This document shows positions 26,934 through 38,383 of a stretch of DNA of 64,000 nt, piece after piece. The position numbers and the translations under genes were made by a program. Origin of the DNA: Klebsiella sp. RHBSTW-00484 (GTDB taxonomy: Bacteria; Pseudomonadota; Gammaproteobacteria; Enterobacterales; Enterobacteriaceae); assembly GCF_013705725.1 (NCBI RefSeq), contig NZ_CP055481.1, forward strand, positions 2,356,001 through 2,420,000. Reading direction: 5' to 3'. The notes beneath the pieces were generated by a model, which was not told where the DNA came from, ran no database searches, and saw only the letters and a list, made by a program, of their open reading frames with translations. Numbering within the stretch: position 1 is the first letter of the stretch; the number at the start of each line of letters is the position of its first letter.

Positions 26934-27437
26934 TTAATTATGTTGGTTGCTGACCAGATCTAACAAACGAAGGTCGGTTTGTTGCACGCACGTTCCATCC
27001 TTATCCGCATTGCGCACTTCATCGAGAATGGTTTCCAGCAGGATGCCGTCCTGGCGCTGTTCTTTTTCCAGCAGTGTTAAAAAACGCCAGGTGGCATCGT
27101 CGCTTTGCGCTTTAGCTTCTTCCGTCAGGTCGTTCAATATGCTGCTGCGTTGCTGATAATCAGCAACGGTGGTAGCAAAAAGATCTTCGAGGGAAGCACA
27201 CTCTGGTTGGCTGGAACCTTCAGATTTCACCACCGGCACGGCGCCGGTTTTTTTCATAAAATCAAAAACCCGCATCATCTGGGTTACCCTGGATTGTGCC
27301 CTGCTGCGCAAAAACGTTGCGGTACCGTTTAACCGCTGCTGAGTACACCACTCACTTAAATGTAGATATAAGTTTGAAGCATGGAATTCAAGATTCATTT
27401 GGTTATTCAGTTTCTTAACCATTCCTGGGACGATCAT
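26934..27437 (-). CDS. ftnB: Ferritin-like protein FtnB
   Basis: A 167-residue ferritin homologue, the E. coli FtnB length. Using the ftnA numbering, E17 is kept, but the ferroxidase residues E50 and H53 are replaced by R50 and Q53, so classical iron oxidation at this centre is not expected. In Salmonella FtnB is linked to repair of oxidised iron-sulfur clusters rather than bulk storage. The start at 27437 fits the family (frame open to 27488) and has AAGGA upstream. ftnB lies between the GPH transporter and the DJ-1-like gene; in E. coli it neighbours araF and yecJ, so the order is conserved with insertions on both sides. Confidence 0.93.
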   Translation of the reverse strand: MIVPGMVKKLNNQMNLEFHASNLYLHLSEWCTQQRLNGTATFLRSRAQSRVTQMMRVFDFMKKTGAVPVVKSEGSSQPECASLEDLFATTVADYQQRSSILNDLTEEAKAQSDDATWRFLTLLEKEQRQDGILLETILDEVRNADKDGTCVQQTDLRLLDLVSNQHN

Positions 27438-27983
27438 AAAAATATCCTTATTAACCTGTAAAGGAGTCCTGGCTACATCCTGAATCATCTTCCTTAGAGA
27501 GTCTTAATTCGGGACGCATGACGTGCGGGTAAAGTACCAGAATAATAATTATCTGTACTTCAAATATATGAGGGGTAATTAAATTGCGATTACCGATGAA
27601 TCTAGAATAGCGCCACTTGATGATTAAGGAAACTCTCATGTGGTGTTATTTACGTTTCGTTACACCATTCGTAATTAACTTTATTTAAGTATGTTTATGT
27701 AATGGTAACTATTTTTATCAAATCGATTTTGTTTTTATCTGTATGATTTTAATTGATATTTTTTTGTTGTTGGTTTGCAGTAGTTCTAAGTAATGATGTG
27801 AAATTACATTTCATTTATATTGGATTGTGGTTTTGTTTATGTGTTAATCTGTTCTTCGTAAAAGATGTAAATTGCGTTAGATCATGTTTTTTGTGATTTT
27901 AGAAACAAGATATAACGATAATTTAAAAAAATATTGCTTTTGTAAACACACGATTGTTATTTGGCTATCTGAAGGAGTCAGAA
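27438..27983. other. AT-rich gap between divergent ftnB and the DJ-1-like gene
   Basis: These 546 bases contain no supportable ORF, RNA gene or repeat. Most of it (27620-27960) is strongly AT-rich with T runs, typical of H-NS-bound regulatory DNA, and it must carry the promoters of both neighbours. Confidence 0.4.
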
Positions 27984-28541
27984 ATGAAAAAAGTCGCGGT
28001 GCTGTTGGCACCCGGTTTCGAGGAAGGTGAGGCGATTGTGATTATTGATATTCTCCGTCGCTTGCATATCAATGTAGAGCTGCTGTCCTGCGCCGAGTCG
28101 CGTGCGGTGGTGAGCTATCACGATATTCCGATGGTCGCGGACAGCACGTTAACGGAACGAGCGCAGACGCTTTATGACGCGGTAGTTCTGCCTGGCGGCC
28201 CGCAGGGAAGCGTGAATCTTGCCGCCAGCCAGGAAGTGGTGGCGTTTATTGCGGCTCACGACGCAGCCGGAAAGCTGATTTGCCCAATTTGCTCGGCGGC
28301 GGCGCGGGTATTGGGTGGCAATGGTTTGCTGAAGGGGCGTCGCTATGTCTGCTCCGGGGATCTCTGGCAGAACGTGAGCGGGGGAGAATACGTTGATGCG
28401 CCGGTAGTGGAAGACGGCAACCTGATCAGCGGTAAAGGCTTTGGTTACGTTTTTGATTTCTCTTTCACCATTGCGGCACGCTTGTTGGGCGATGAAGCAC
28501 CCGTGCGCAATCATGCCGAGCATATTTATTGCCGCTGGTGA
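27984..28541 (+). CDS. DJ-1/PfpI family protein
   Basis: A 185-residue protein of the DJ-1/PfpI superfamily (YajL-like chaperone/deglycase or amidase-like folds). The conserved acidic residues after the first strand are present (PGFEEGEA, residues 10-17), as are the VLPGGPQG loop and the nucleophile elbow ICPICSAAARVL with C103 as the likely reactive cysteine. The usual catalytic His after the Cys is replaced by the SAA run, as in several DJ-1 branches, so activity is uncertain. GAAGGAG lies seven bases before the chosen ATG. It stands alone between ftnB and araF and ends at a strong terminator; E. coli K-12 has nothing here. Confidence 0.82.
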   Translation: MKKVAVLLAPGFEEGEAIVIIDILRRLHINVELLSCAESRAVVSYHDIPMVADSTLTERAQTLYDAVVLPGGPQGSVNLAASQEVVAFIAAHDAAGKLICPICSAAARVLGGNGLLKGRRYVCSGDLWQNVSGGEYVDAPVVEDGNLISGKGFGYVFDFSFTIAARLLGDEAPVRNHAEHIYCRW

Positions 28542-28610
28542 TGGAGAATCTGAATCTATACCCTAAACAAGGATAAGTCTGCTGGTGATATAGATAATAT
28601 TGCTAATGCG

Positions 28611-28643
28611 AGCGCTAATTGTCTGACAATTAGCGCTTTTTTT
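28611..28643 (+). terminator. Intrinsic terminator after the DJ-1-like gene
   Basis: AGCGCTAATTGT and ACAATTAGCGCT form a perfect twelve-base-pair stem around CTG, followed by TTTTTTT-like sequence. It isolates araFGH from upstream transcription. Confidence 0.92.
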
Positions 28644-28691
28644 ATGTCTTTTTTCGCTGTTTTTATGCACGCAATTACTGTAATTCCGCGA

Positions 28692-28707
28692 TGTGATAGC
28701 GCTCTCG
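28692..28707 (+). promoter_or_regulatory. Candidate CRP site of the araFGH promoter
   Basis: TGTGA-TAGCGC-TCTCG keeps the left CRP half-site and part of the right. Immediately after it, TATGGA (28708-28713) is the reverse of the TCCATA block of AraC half-sites. Known control of araFGH by AraC and CRP makes both plausible, but neither match is complete. Confidence 0.45.
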
Positions 28708-28849
28708 TATGGAGAAATAATTTCCGGTTAATACTATTTTAACAACGGCAGCAATGAATCAGGTTTTCCTAATGCCTTGTTTTACGTCTGATTAAAAATT
28801 TAAGTCTTATTTTTCCCTACATAAAAGCGAATTAAAGCTGGAGTTTACC

Positions 28850-29830
28850 ATGCACAAATTTACTAAAGCGCTGGCGGCGATTGGTCTTGCCGCAGTTATG
28901 TCACAATCAGCTATGGCTGAGACGCTTAAGCTTGGCTTTCTGGTGAAACAGCCCGAAGAACCGTGGTTTCAAACTGAGTGGAAATTTGCCGATAAGGCCG
29001 GTAAAGATTTAGGTTTTGATGTGATTAAAATTGCCGTACCTGACGGCGAGAAAACCCTGAATGCTATTGATAGCCTGGCAGCCAGCGGAGCTAAAGGTTT
29101 CGTTATCTGCACTCCGGACCCGAAACTAGGGGCCGCTATTGTCGCCAAAGCGCGCGGCTATGATATGAAAGTGATCACCGTCGACGACCAGCTCGTTAAC
29201 GCCAAAGGCAAACCAATGGACAGCGTTCCGCTGGTGATGATGGCTGCCAGCGAAATCGGTGCCCGTCAGGGGCAGGAGCTGTACAAAGAGATGCAGAAAC
29301 GCGGGTGGGACGTGAAAGATACCGCGGTCATGGCGATCACCTCTGATGAACTGGACACTGCCCGTCGCCGCACCACCGGCTCGATGGATGCGCTGAAAGC
29401 CGCTGGCTTCCCGGAAAATCAGATCTATCGCGTGCCAACCAAATCTAACGATATCCCCGGCGCGTTCGATGCTGGTAACTCCATGTTGGTTCAACATCCG
29501 CAGGTTAAACATTGGTTAATTGTCGGCATGAACGACAACACTGTACTGGGTGGCGTGCGTGCGACCGAAGGCCAGAGTTTTAAAGCCGCTGACGTCATCG
29601 GTATCGGCATTAACGGCGTGGATGCAGTCAATGAACTCTCCAAAGCGCAGGCCACCGGTTTCTATGGTTCTCTGCTGCCGAGCCCGGACATTCACGGTTA
29701 TAAAACCAGCGAAATGCTCTACAACTGGGTGACGAAGGACGTTGAACCGCCGAAATTCACTGCGGTTACCGACGTGGTGCTGATTACCCGCGACAACTTT
29801 AAAGAAGAGCTGGCGAAAAAAGGGCTGTAA
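28850..29830 (+). CDS. araF: L-arabinose-binding periplasmic protein AraF
   Basis: Periplasmic receptor of the high-affinity L-arabinose ABC importer AraFGH. The 326-residue precursor has a signal peptide of about 23 residues ending in SAMA, followed by the mature start ETLKLGFLVKQPEEPWFQTEW. It is nearly identical to E. coli AraF (329 residues) apart from a shorter C-terminus ending KKGL. It belongs to the periplasmic-binding-protein/LacI sugar-binding fold. It is the first gene of araF-araG-araH with AraG starting 62 bases later. The local order araFGH-otsBA matches E. coli. No internal defects are visible. Confidence 0.96.
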   Translation: MHKFTKALAAIGLAAVMSQSAMAETLKLGFLVKQPEEPWFQTEWKFADKAGKDLGFDVIKIAVPDGEKTLNAIDSLAASGAKGFVICTPDPKLGAAIVAKARGYDMKVITVDDQLVNAKGKPMDSVPLVMMAASEIGARQGQELYKEMQKRGWDVKDTAVMAITSDELDTARRRTTGSMDALKAAGFPENQIYRVPTKSNDIPGAFDAGNSMLVQHPQVKHWLIVGMNDNTVLGGVRATEGQSFKAADVIGIGINGVDAVNELSKAQATGFYGSLLPSPDIHGYKTSEMLYNWVTKDVEPPKFTAVTDVVLITRDNFKEELAKKGL

Positions 29831-29892
29831 GGCCTGGTTGACAGGGCCTCTCGTATTAAGCGGGAGGCTCAGTCCAGAAAAGCGGAGTCGTT

Positions 29893-31407
29893 ATGCAACA
29901 GTCTACCCCTTATCTCTCATTCCACGGCATCACCATGACTTTCCCGGGCGTTAAAGCGCTGTCCGATATTAGCTTTGACTGCTATGCCGGACAGGTTCAC
30001 GCCCTGATGGGAGAAAACGGCGCCGGGAAATCTACGCTGCTGAAAGTGCTCAGCGGCAACTACATACCGACGGCCGGCAGCCTGCAAATCAGCGGCCAGC
30101 AGATGGCGTTTAACCACACCACCGAAGCCTTGAATGCCGGAGTGGCAATTATTTATCAGGAACTGCATCTGATCCCGGAAATGACCGTGGCGGAAAATAT
30201 CTACCTCGGACAGCTTCCACACAAGGGCGGGATCGTTAACCGCTCGCTACTTAATTATGAAGCCCGCTTACAGCTTGAGCATCTGGGACTCGATATCGAT
30301 CCGGAAACACCACTCAAATATCTCTCTATCGGTCAGTGGCAAATGGTGGAGATTGCTAAAGCGCTGGCGCGTAACGCCAAAATCATCGCCTTTGATGAGC
30401 CAACCAGCTCCCTGTCTGCGCGGGAAATCGAAAACCTGTTCCGGGTTATTCGCGAACTGCGCGAGGAGGGGAGGGTCATTATTTATGTCTCTCACCGTAT
30501 GGAAGAGATTTTTGCATTAAGTGATGCCATTACCGTGTTCAAAGATGGTCGCTACGTGCGCACATTTGACAATATGCAAGAGGTTAACCACGACGCGCTG
30601 GTGCAGGCGATGGTGGGCCGTGAGCTGGGCGATATTTACGGCTGGCAACCGCGTGAATACGGCAACGAACGCTTGCGTCTGGAGCAGGTGAAGGCACCGG
30701 GCGTGCGTCAACCTATCAGCCTGTCGGTGCGCAGCGGTGAAATCGTTGGCCTGTTCGGGCTGGTTGGGGCCGGGCGCAGCGAGCTGATGAAAGGCTTATT
30801 TGGCGGCAGCAGGATAACCAGTGGCCAGGTCTACATTGACGGCCACGCTATCGACATCCGCAAACCCGCGCAGGCGATTCAGGCTGGAATGATGCTCTGC
30901 CCGGAAGACCGCAAAGCCGAAGGGATTATTCCGGTTCACTCGGTGCGCGACAACATCAATATCAGCGCACGTCGTAAGCATATTCTGGCAGGCTGCGTGA
31001 TTAACAACGCCTGGGAAGCGGAAAACGCTGACCAGCATATCAAATCGCTCAACATCAAAACGCCGGGCCCGGAGCAGCTGATTATGAATCTCTCTGGCGG
31101 CAATCAGCAGAAAGCCATTCTTGGCCGTTGGTTATCGGAAGAGATGAAAGTGATCCTGCTCGATGAGCCGACGCGCGGCATTGATGTCGGCGCTAAGCAT
31201 GAAATTTACAACGTTATTTACGCATTAGCGGCATCAGGCGTCGCGGTGGTCTTTGCCTCCAGCGATTTACCCGAAGTTCTCGGCGTCGCGGACCGTATCG
31301 TGGTGATGCGTGAGGGCGAAATCGCCGGTGAATTGTTGCATGAACATGCGAATGAACAGCAGGCATTGAGCCTTGCGATGCCCAAAGTGAGCCAGGCGGT
31401 CGCCTGA
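29893..31407 (+). CDS. araG: L-arabinose ABC transporter ATP-binding protein AraG
   Basis: Tandem ATPase of 504 residues, as in E. coli, energising L-arabinose import. The first domain has a full Walker A (GENGAGKST, about 39-47), a signature variant [15 protein letters not shown] and Walker B IIAFDEP. The second has the degenerate Walker A (GLVGAGRSE, lacking the usual Lys) normal for sugar ABC proteins, then signature [15 protein letters not shown] and Walker [22 protein letters not shown] precedes the ATG. It lies between araF and araH in one operon, with araH starting 11 bases after its stop. Confidence 0.96.
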   Translation: MQQSTPYLSFHGITMTFPGVKALSDISFDCYAGQVHALMGENGAGKSTLLKVLSGNYIPTAGSLQISGQQMAFNHTTEALNAGVAIIYQELHLIPEMTVAENIYLGQLPHKGGIVNRSLLNYEARLQLEHLGLDIDPETPLKYLSIGQWQMVEIAKALARNAKIIAFDEPTSSLSAREIENLFRVIRELREEGRVIIYVSHRMEEIFALSDAITVFKDGRYVRTFDNMQEVNHDALVQAMVGRELGDIYGWQPREYGNERLRLEQVKAPGVRQPISLSVRSGEIVGLFGLVGAGRSELMKGLFGGSRITSGQVYIDGHAIDIRKPAQAIQAGMMLCPEDRKAEGIIPVHSVRDNINISARRKHILAGCVINNAWEAENADQHIKSLNIKTPGPEQLIMNLSGGNQQKAILGRWLSEEMKVILLDEPTRGIDVGAKHEIYNVIYALAASGVAVVFASSDLPEVLGVADRIVVMREGEIAGELLHEHANEQQALSLAMPKVSQAVA

Positions 31408-31418
31408 GTAAGGAGTTT

Positions 31419-32402
31419 ATGATGTCATCAGTTACCTCTTCAGGTACTTCCCGGTCGGCTTTCAGCTTCTCCCGCATCTGGGATCAGTTTGGCATGCTGG
31501 TTGTTTTCGCCGTGCTGTTTATCGGCTGCGTGATTTTTGTGCCCAATTTTGCCTCATTTATCAATATGAAAGGTCTGGGGCTGGCTATCTCGATGTCCGG
31601 GATGGTGGCCTGTGGGATGCTATTTTGCCTGGCATCCGGTGACTTTGACCTGTCGGTTGCTTCGGTTATCGCCTGTGCGGGGGTCACCACGGCGGTGGTG
31701 ATTAACCTGACCGAAAGCATGTGGATTGGCATTACGGCTGGCCTGCTGCTGGGCGCGTTGAGCGGCCTGGTGAACGGTTTTGTCATTGCCCGCTTAAAGA
31801 TCAACGCCCTGATCACCACGCTTGCGACGATGCAGATCGTCCGTGGGCTGGCCTATATTATTTCTGACGGTAAAGCGGTCGGGATTGAGGATGAGCGTTT
31901 CTTTGCTCTGGGCTATGCCAACTGGTTTGGTCTGCCAGCGCCAATCTGGCTAACGATTGGCTGCCTGATTATCTTTGGCCTGCTGTTGAATAAAACCACC
32001 TTTGGCCGTAATACCCTGGCGATTGGTGGTAACGAAGAAGCTGCGCGTCTGGCAGGCGTCCCGGTGGTGCGGACCAAGATTATCATTTTCGTCCTCTCCG
32101 GCCTGGTTTCCGCAGCGGCAGGGATTATTCTGGCCTCGCGTATGACCAGCGGTCAGCCGATGACCTCGATTGGCTATGAGCTGATTGTGATTTCGGCCTG
32201 CGTGCTGGGCGGCGTGTCGTTAAAAGGCGGGATTGGTAAGATTTCCTACGTGGTTGCCGGGATCCTGATCCTCGGGACCGTGGAAAATGCCATGAATCTG
32301 CTGAACATCTCGCCGTTCTCGCAATATGTGGTGCGCGGCGTGATTCTGCTGGCGGCGGTAATCTTTGACCGCTACAAACAAAAAGCGAAACGTACGGTTT
32401 GA
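31419..32402 (+). CDS. araH: L-arabinose ABC transporter permease AraH
   Basis: Inner membrane permease of AraFGH, 327 residues, with eight to ten hydrophobic segments. It belongs to the RbsC/XylH permease family; the GDFDLSVASVIACAGVTTA segment near residues 70-90 and the AGRNTLAIGGNEEAARLAGV-type cytoplasmic loop (about 200-220) are family marks. Two adjacent Met codons open the frame; AAGGAG lies about six bases before the first. It ends the operon and is followed by a hairpin before otsB. Its sequence agrees closely with E. coli AraH with no gaps of note. Confidence 0.95.
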   Translation: MMSSVTSSGTSRSAFSFSRIWDQFGMLVVFAVLFIGCVIFVPNFASFINMKGLGLAISMSGMVACGMLFCLASGDFDLSVASVIACAGVTTAVVINLTESMWIGITAGLLLGALSGLVNGFVIARLKINALITTLATMQIVRGLAYIISDGKAVGIEDERFFALGYANWFGLPAPIWLTIGCLIIFGLLLNKTTFGRNTLAIGGNEEAARLAGVPVVRTKIIIFVLSGLVSAAAGIILASRMTSGQPMTSIGYELIVISACVLGGVSLKGGIGKISYVVAGILILGTVENAMNLLNISPFSQYVVRGVILLAAVIFDRYKQKAKRTV

Positions 32403-32433
32403 TTATCCCCAACCTTTCAGTTTAATCCTAAAC

Positions 32434-32462
32434 CATTGCCAGCGCCCGCTGTGCTGGCAATG
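32434..32462 (+). terminator. Hairpin after araH
   Basis: CATTGCCAGC and GCTGGCAATG form a perfect ten-base-pair stem. There is no T run after it, so it may stabilise the mRNA end or need Rho. otsB starts about 100 bases later. Confidence 0.55.
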
Positions 32463-32550
32463 ACTATCAAAAATGGCGAGGCTGGTCACACTGTCTATAC
32501 TTACATGGCTAACATTTAGTTAACACCCAGCATTGTGCTGGCCATGATAA

Positions 32551-34765
<2,215 letters not shown>

Positions 34766-34774
34766 AGGCTGAGC

Positions 34775-34799
34775 GGCTGGCGCTTCCCCGGCGCTAGCC
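34775..34799. terminator. Terminator between otsA and uspC
   Basis: GGCTGGCGC and GCGCTAGCC form the stem, followed by CTTTT on the plus strand. It overlaps the last codons of the convergent uspC. Confidence 0.65.
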
Positions 34800-35222
34800 C
34801 TTTTCAAGACAAACCAGCAGCACGTCAACGCCGCTGCTGCCGACGATATCCTTCGCTGAGCAGGTAGCGCGCGAAAACAGGCTTTGATTATGGTTACCGC
34901 AAATCACCAGGTCAACGCGATGCTGCTGGCAGAAATCCTTCACGTGATGACCTAACCCGCCGCTGGCGATAATCGTCTTCTCGATAGGATAATCGGCGTG
35001 GCGGACGAGTTCGGCCAGAAAACCGCGCGTCTCTTCCTGCATTATTTCCCGTAAGTTTTCCATCATCGGCGCTGCAAACTGGTTATACAGCTCCGGGTCC
35101 GTCGCCAGCGTGATCAGGCTAACTTTGGCATTGACCGGACGGGCGATAGAAACGGCTTTCTGAATTAGCACCCGGCTTTCCGGGGTCGGCGCAACGGCGA
35201 CTAGCAGATGTGAGTAGGGCAT
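34794..35222 (-). CDS. uspC: Universal stress protein C (UspC)
   Basis: A 142-residue UspA-family protein, the same length as E. coli UspC, with the N-terminal SHLLVAVAPTPES strand-loop and the DLVICGNHNQSLFSRATCSA region where ATP-binding members carry a GxxGx9G motif; the strict motif is absent, so it is probably a non-ATP-binding type. UspC in E. coli is linked to UV and osmotic stress (a scaffold for KdpDE) and motility. The start at 35222 has a strong AAGGAGG; the frame is open to 35291 without signals. In E. coli flhDC lies next; here a pectin-related locus does. Confidence 0.93.
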   Translation of the reverse strand: MPYSHLLVAVAPTPESRVLIQKAVSIARPVNAKVSLITLATDPELYNQFAAPMMENLREIMQEETRGFLAELVRHADYPIEKTIIASGGLGHHVKDFCQQHRVDLVICGNHNQSLFSRATCSAKDIVGSSGVDVLLVCLEKG

Positions 35223-35365
35223 CAAGCCTCCTTGAAATACGCAAAATAACCCTTTTCTATTGTCTTTACTCCGATTCCTTAGCTTTCGCAAGGTTTATCA
35301 GCAGCGGAAAAAAAGAGCTATGTTTCATCTGCAAAAGAACTATTTCTCATTAATGGTCCGATCTT

Positions 35366-35394
35366 TTGTATTAAAAGAAACATTGTTTTATAAA
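35366..35394 (+). promoter_or_regulatory. Promoter of the GPH-GH105 operon with embedded KdgR-type operator
   Basis: TTGTAT (35366-35371) and TATAAA (35389-35394) are exactly 17 bases apart. The KdgR-like palindrome (35374-35392, core GAAACATTGTTTTAT) fills the spacer and touches the -10, agreeing with the KdgR consensus at about 16 of 18 defined positions. The remaining 180 bases to the first gene form an untranslated leader in which no clear structure was found. The 352-base gap back to uspC has no gene. Confidence 0.7.
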
Positions 35395-35574
35395 TAGGTG
35401 AGGCATGTCCCTCTACTCTTTGTATTTTTGCCATCGAACGCTTTTGGCTGGCAAAAATGAAAAGGTAACGCCGTTTCCATGCTCTTACTGTAGTCCTATA
35501 TCAACTCCATTTTTGGCTGAAGTCGCTAAAAGGATTGTCGGAGTTCTCTAAAAAAAGACACAGGATTTACGGCG

Positions 35575-37158
35575 ATGAAAACACGTAAAATCGGTTTGGT
35601 TAACTACCTTGCCTACGGATCGGGCGATTTCCTCGGTGCGGGGACCACAGCACTGACTGCAGCATGGCTGCTCTACTTCTACACCACCTTTTGCGGCCTT
35701 TCCCCGATTGAGGCGACGCTTATCTTTGCCACTGCCAGGGTTCTGGATGCGGTGATCAGTCCGCTGATGGGCTTCCTGACGGATAACTTCGGTTCGACCT
35801 GGCTGGGTAAACGTTTTGGCAGACGTAAGTTCTTTATCCTGCTGGGTATCCCGCTCGTCTTTAGCTACTCCATTATGTGGGTAGGGGACATGGGCTTCTG
35901 GTACTACCTGCTGACTTATCTGCTGTTTGATATTGTCTACACCATGATTCTGGTGCCGTATGAAACGTTGGTGCCGGAGATGACCGATGACTTTAAACAG
36001 AAAACCAAATTCTCCGGCGCGCGTATTTCGATGGCGCAGATGTCGGCGATTCTGGCTTCCTTCCTGCCGGGCGTCCTGCTGACTATCTTCGGTAAGGATA
36101 ATGCGGTCTCTTTCTTCTATGCGAGCCTGGTGTTCTCGGTACTGTGCGCAATGATGCTGACCTTTGTCTGGTTCTTTACCTGGGAGCGCCCGCGAGAAGA
36201 GTGGACGGAAGCGGCACTACGGGCAGAAGAGGAGAAGCAAAACCTGACCCTGTCCCAGAGCCTTAACCGCCTGTTTATTGAGTTAAGCTCCACCTTGCGG
36301 ATTAAGATTTTCCGCCAGCATCTGGGCATGTATCTGGGGGGCTATATCGCTCAGGACGTGTTCAACGCGGTCTTTACCTACTATGTGGTGTTTGTGCTGA
36401 TGCAGGAAGCCTCTATGGCCTCTAACCTGCTCGGCACCATGGCTATCTTCCAGTTTATCGCGGTTATCGCCATGATCCCGCTGTGCATCCGCTTCGGACC
36501 TGCCCCATCGTACCGGATGGTGGTGGTGCTGTTTGGTCTGAGCTCGCTCTCCTACGCGGTGCTGTATTACGCCGGGCTCAGCGATGTTTACTCGCTGCTG
36601 CTGCTCATTTCCGCAGTTGCAGGCCTGGGACGCGGCGGTATCAACTATGTACCATGGAATACCTACACCTATATTGCTGACGTGGATGAAGTGATTACCG
36701 GACAGCGCCGTGAAGGGATCTTTGCCGGGATCATGACGCTAACCCGTAAAGCCTCCCAGGCGGGCGCGGTGATGCTGGTGGGGATCATTATGCAGATGTC
36801 CGGTTTTGTCTCCGGACAGAAAACCCAGCCTTATGAAGTCAGCCACACAATCCTGATGATCCTCAGCGTGGGGACATTAGTGGTGCTGGCCTGCGGTTTT
36901 CTTGTCTCTCTGCGTTTTAAGCTCAACCTGCAAACCCACAGCGTTCTGCGTACTGAAACGCTCAAAATGCGCGAGTCCGGTCGTGCGCAGCCGGAAATGG
37001 CGACCGCTCAGGATCGTGAAGTGGTGGAGATGCTGGCCGGGATGCCGTACGAATCCCTGTGGGGCAACAACAATATCGGTTACCTGAACCGCAATAAACC
37101 TGCCGCGCCGCCGTTGAAGCAACGTTCAGAATTGAATTCGACATATAACAGAGGTTAA
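35575..37158 (+). CDS. GPH-family symporter, probable rhamnogalacturonide importer (RhiT-like)
   Basis: A 527-residue twelve-helix transporter of the GPH family, clearly paralogous to the one at 25100-26662: both share the LLYFYTTFCGLSPIEA-like opening, the LTDNFGSTWLGKRFGRR loop and a VPYETLVPEMTDDF segment. The gene is followed four bases later by a GH105 hydrolase, the same pairing as the rhiT-rhiN operon of Dickeya, where RhiT imports unsaturated rhamnogalacturonides. A KdgR-type operator lies in its promoter. I infer the same substrate class; direct evidence is lacking. It occupies the site of flhDC/che/flhBA genes in motile relatives. Confidence 0.85.
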   Translation: MKTRKIGLVNYLAYGSGDFLGAGTTALTAAWLLYFYTTFCGLSPIEATLIFATARVLDAVISPLMGFLTDNFGSTWLGKRFGRRKFFILLGIPLVFSYSIMWVGDMGFWYYLLTYLLFDIVYTMILVPYETLVPEMTDDFKQKTKFSGARISMAQMSAILASFLPGVLLTIFGKDNAVSFFYASLVFSVLCAMMLTFVWFFTWERPREEWTEAALRAEEEKQNLTLSQSLNRLFIELSSTLRIKIFRQHLGMYLGGYIAQDVFNAVFTYYVVFVLMQEASMASNLLGTMAIFQFIAVIAMIPLCIRFGPAPSYRMVVVLFGLSSLSYAVLYYAGLSDVYSLLLLISAVAGLGRGGINYVPWNTYTYIADVDEVITGQRREGIFAGIMTLTRKASQAGAVMLVGIIMQMSGFVSGQKTQPYEVSHTILMILSVGTLVVLACGFLVSLRFKLNLQTHSVLRTETLKMRESGRAQPEMATAQDREVVEMLAGMPYESLWGNNNIGYLNRNKPAAPPLKQRSELNSTYNRG

Positions 37159-37162
37159 GGAT

Positions 37163-38302
37163 ATGAAGGTTTGGCCTGTCAAACATAGCCCATTACTGCG
37201 TCAGCCAGAGCGTTTTATCGCCCGCAATGAACTGCAAGCGCTGATTCAGAAAGTGACCCATAATCTGGTCAATATTCAGGATGAAAGCGGGCAATTTTTA
37301 CTGCGGCTGGACGATGGGCGCATCATTGACACCAAAGGCTGGAACGGCTGGGAGTGGACCCACGGGGTTGGCCTGTACGGCATCTATCAGTATTACCAGC
37401 AGACCGGCGATACAGCGATGCGTGAGATTATCGATAGCTGGTTCACTGAGCGCTTTGCCGAAGGGGCGACCACCAAAAACGTCAATACCATGGCACCGTT
37501 TCTGACACTGGCTTATCGCTATGAAGAGACGGGCAATAGCGCATATCTGCCCTGGCTCGATAGCTGGGCGGAGTGGGCGATGCGCGACATGCCGCGTACC
37601 GAGTTTGGCGGCATGCAGCACATCACCCTGGCGGAAGAGAATCATCAGCAGATGTGGGACGACACGCTGATGATGACCGTCCTGCCGCTGGCTAAAATCG
37701 GCAAACTGCTCAATCGCCCGGAATATGTAGAGGAAGCGGTGTATCAATTCCTGCTGCACGTGCAGAACCTGATGGACCGCGAGACCGGCCTGTGGTTCCA
37801 CGGCTGGAATTACGAGGGGCAGCATAATTTCGCCAGGGCTCGCTGGGCACGCGGCAATAGCTGGTTGACCATCGTGATCCCGGATTTTCTTGAGCTGGTG
37901 GATCTACCTGAAAGCAGCGCCGTTCGCCGTTTTCTGGTGCAGGTGCTGAATGCGCAGATCGCGGCGCTGGCTCGTTGCCAGGACGACAGCGGCCTGTGGC
38001 ATACGCTGCTTGATGACCCAAACTCCTATCTGGAAGCATCGGCCACCGCCGGTTTTGCCTACGGGATCCTAAAAGCGGTACGCAAGCGCTATGTGAGCCA
38101 GGAATATGCAGAAGTGGGGGAGAAAGCGATTCGCGGTATCGTGCAGAATATCTCTCCTGAAGGGGAATTGCTGCAAACCTCATTCGGTACCGGAATGGGC
38201 TCGAATCTCGATTTTTATCGTGAAATTCCGCTCACGTCGATGCCGTATGGCCAGGCGATGGCGATCCTGTGTTTGACGGAGTATCTGCGGAAGTATTTTT
38301 GA
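37163..38302 (+). CDS. GH105 unsaturated rhamnogalacturonyl hydrolase (RhiN/YteR-like)
   Basis: A 379-residue cytoplasmic enzyme of glycoside hydrolase family 105 (alpha/alpha six-barrel), which removes the terminal unsaturated galacturonate from rhamnogalacturonan-I fragments made by lyases. The WDDTLMM stretch (D166/D167) carries the likely catalytic Asp, and the FHGWNYEGQHNFARARWARGNSW region (about 212-234) is the typical substrate-binding segment; WTHGVGLYG near 65-73 is another family mark. No signal peptide is present, so its substrate must first be imported, presumably by the GPH transporter four bases upstream. The released keto-uronate would enter the KDG pathway that ends at Eda. 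A REP and a terminator follow. Confidence 0.87.
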   Translation: MKVWPVKHSPLLRQPERFIARNELQALIQKVTHNLVNIQDESGQFLLRLDDGRIIDTKGWNGWEWTHGVGLYGIYQYYQQTGDTAMREIIDSWFTERFAEGATTKNVNTMAPFLTLAYRYEETGNSAYLPWLDSWAEWAMRDMPRTEFGGMQHITLAEENHQQMWDDTLMMTVLPLAKIGKLLNRPEYVEEAVYQFLLHVQNLMDRETGLWFHGWNYEGQHNFARARWARGNSWLTIVIPDFLELVDLPESSAVRRFLVQVLNAQIAALARCQDDSGLWHTLLDDPNSYLEASATAGFAYGILKAVRKRYVSQEYAEVGEKAIRGIVQNISPEGELLQTSFGTGMGSNLDFYREIPLTSMPYGQAMAILCLTEYLRKYF

Positions 38303-38321
38303 GATGGGGAAAGTAAACGTA

Positions 38322-38351
38322 GGCCGGGTAAGGCGTTAGCCGCCACCCGGC
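38322..38351. repeat. REP palindrome
   Basis: GGCCGGGTAAGGCG...CGCCACCCGGC is a typical enterobacterial REP/PU unit with an imperfect stem. It is placed in the convergent gap between the GH105 gene and argS. Confidence 0.8.
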
Positions 38352-38352
38352 A

Positions 38353-38376
38353 AACCCGGCGCTTGCCGGGTTTTTC
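38353..38376. terminator. Terminator between the GH105 gene and argS
   Basis: AACCCGGC and GCCGGGTT pair around GCTT and are followed by five T residues on the plus strand. It can also serve argS on the minus strand. Confidence 0.85.
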
Positions 38377-38383
38377 CTGCAAA

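Noticed and set aside
28640..28720. Full AraC half-site pair before araF
   Set aside because: Only isolated blocks (TAGC, TATGGA) are present without correct spacing; I kept just the CRP-like site.
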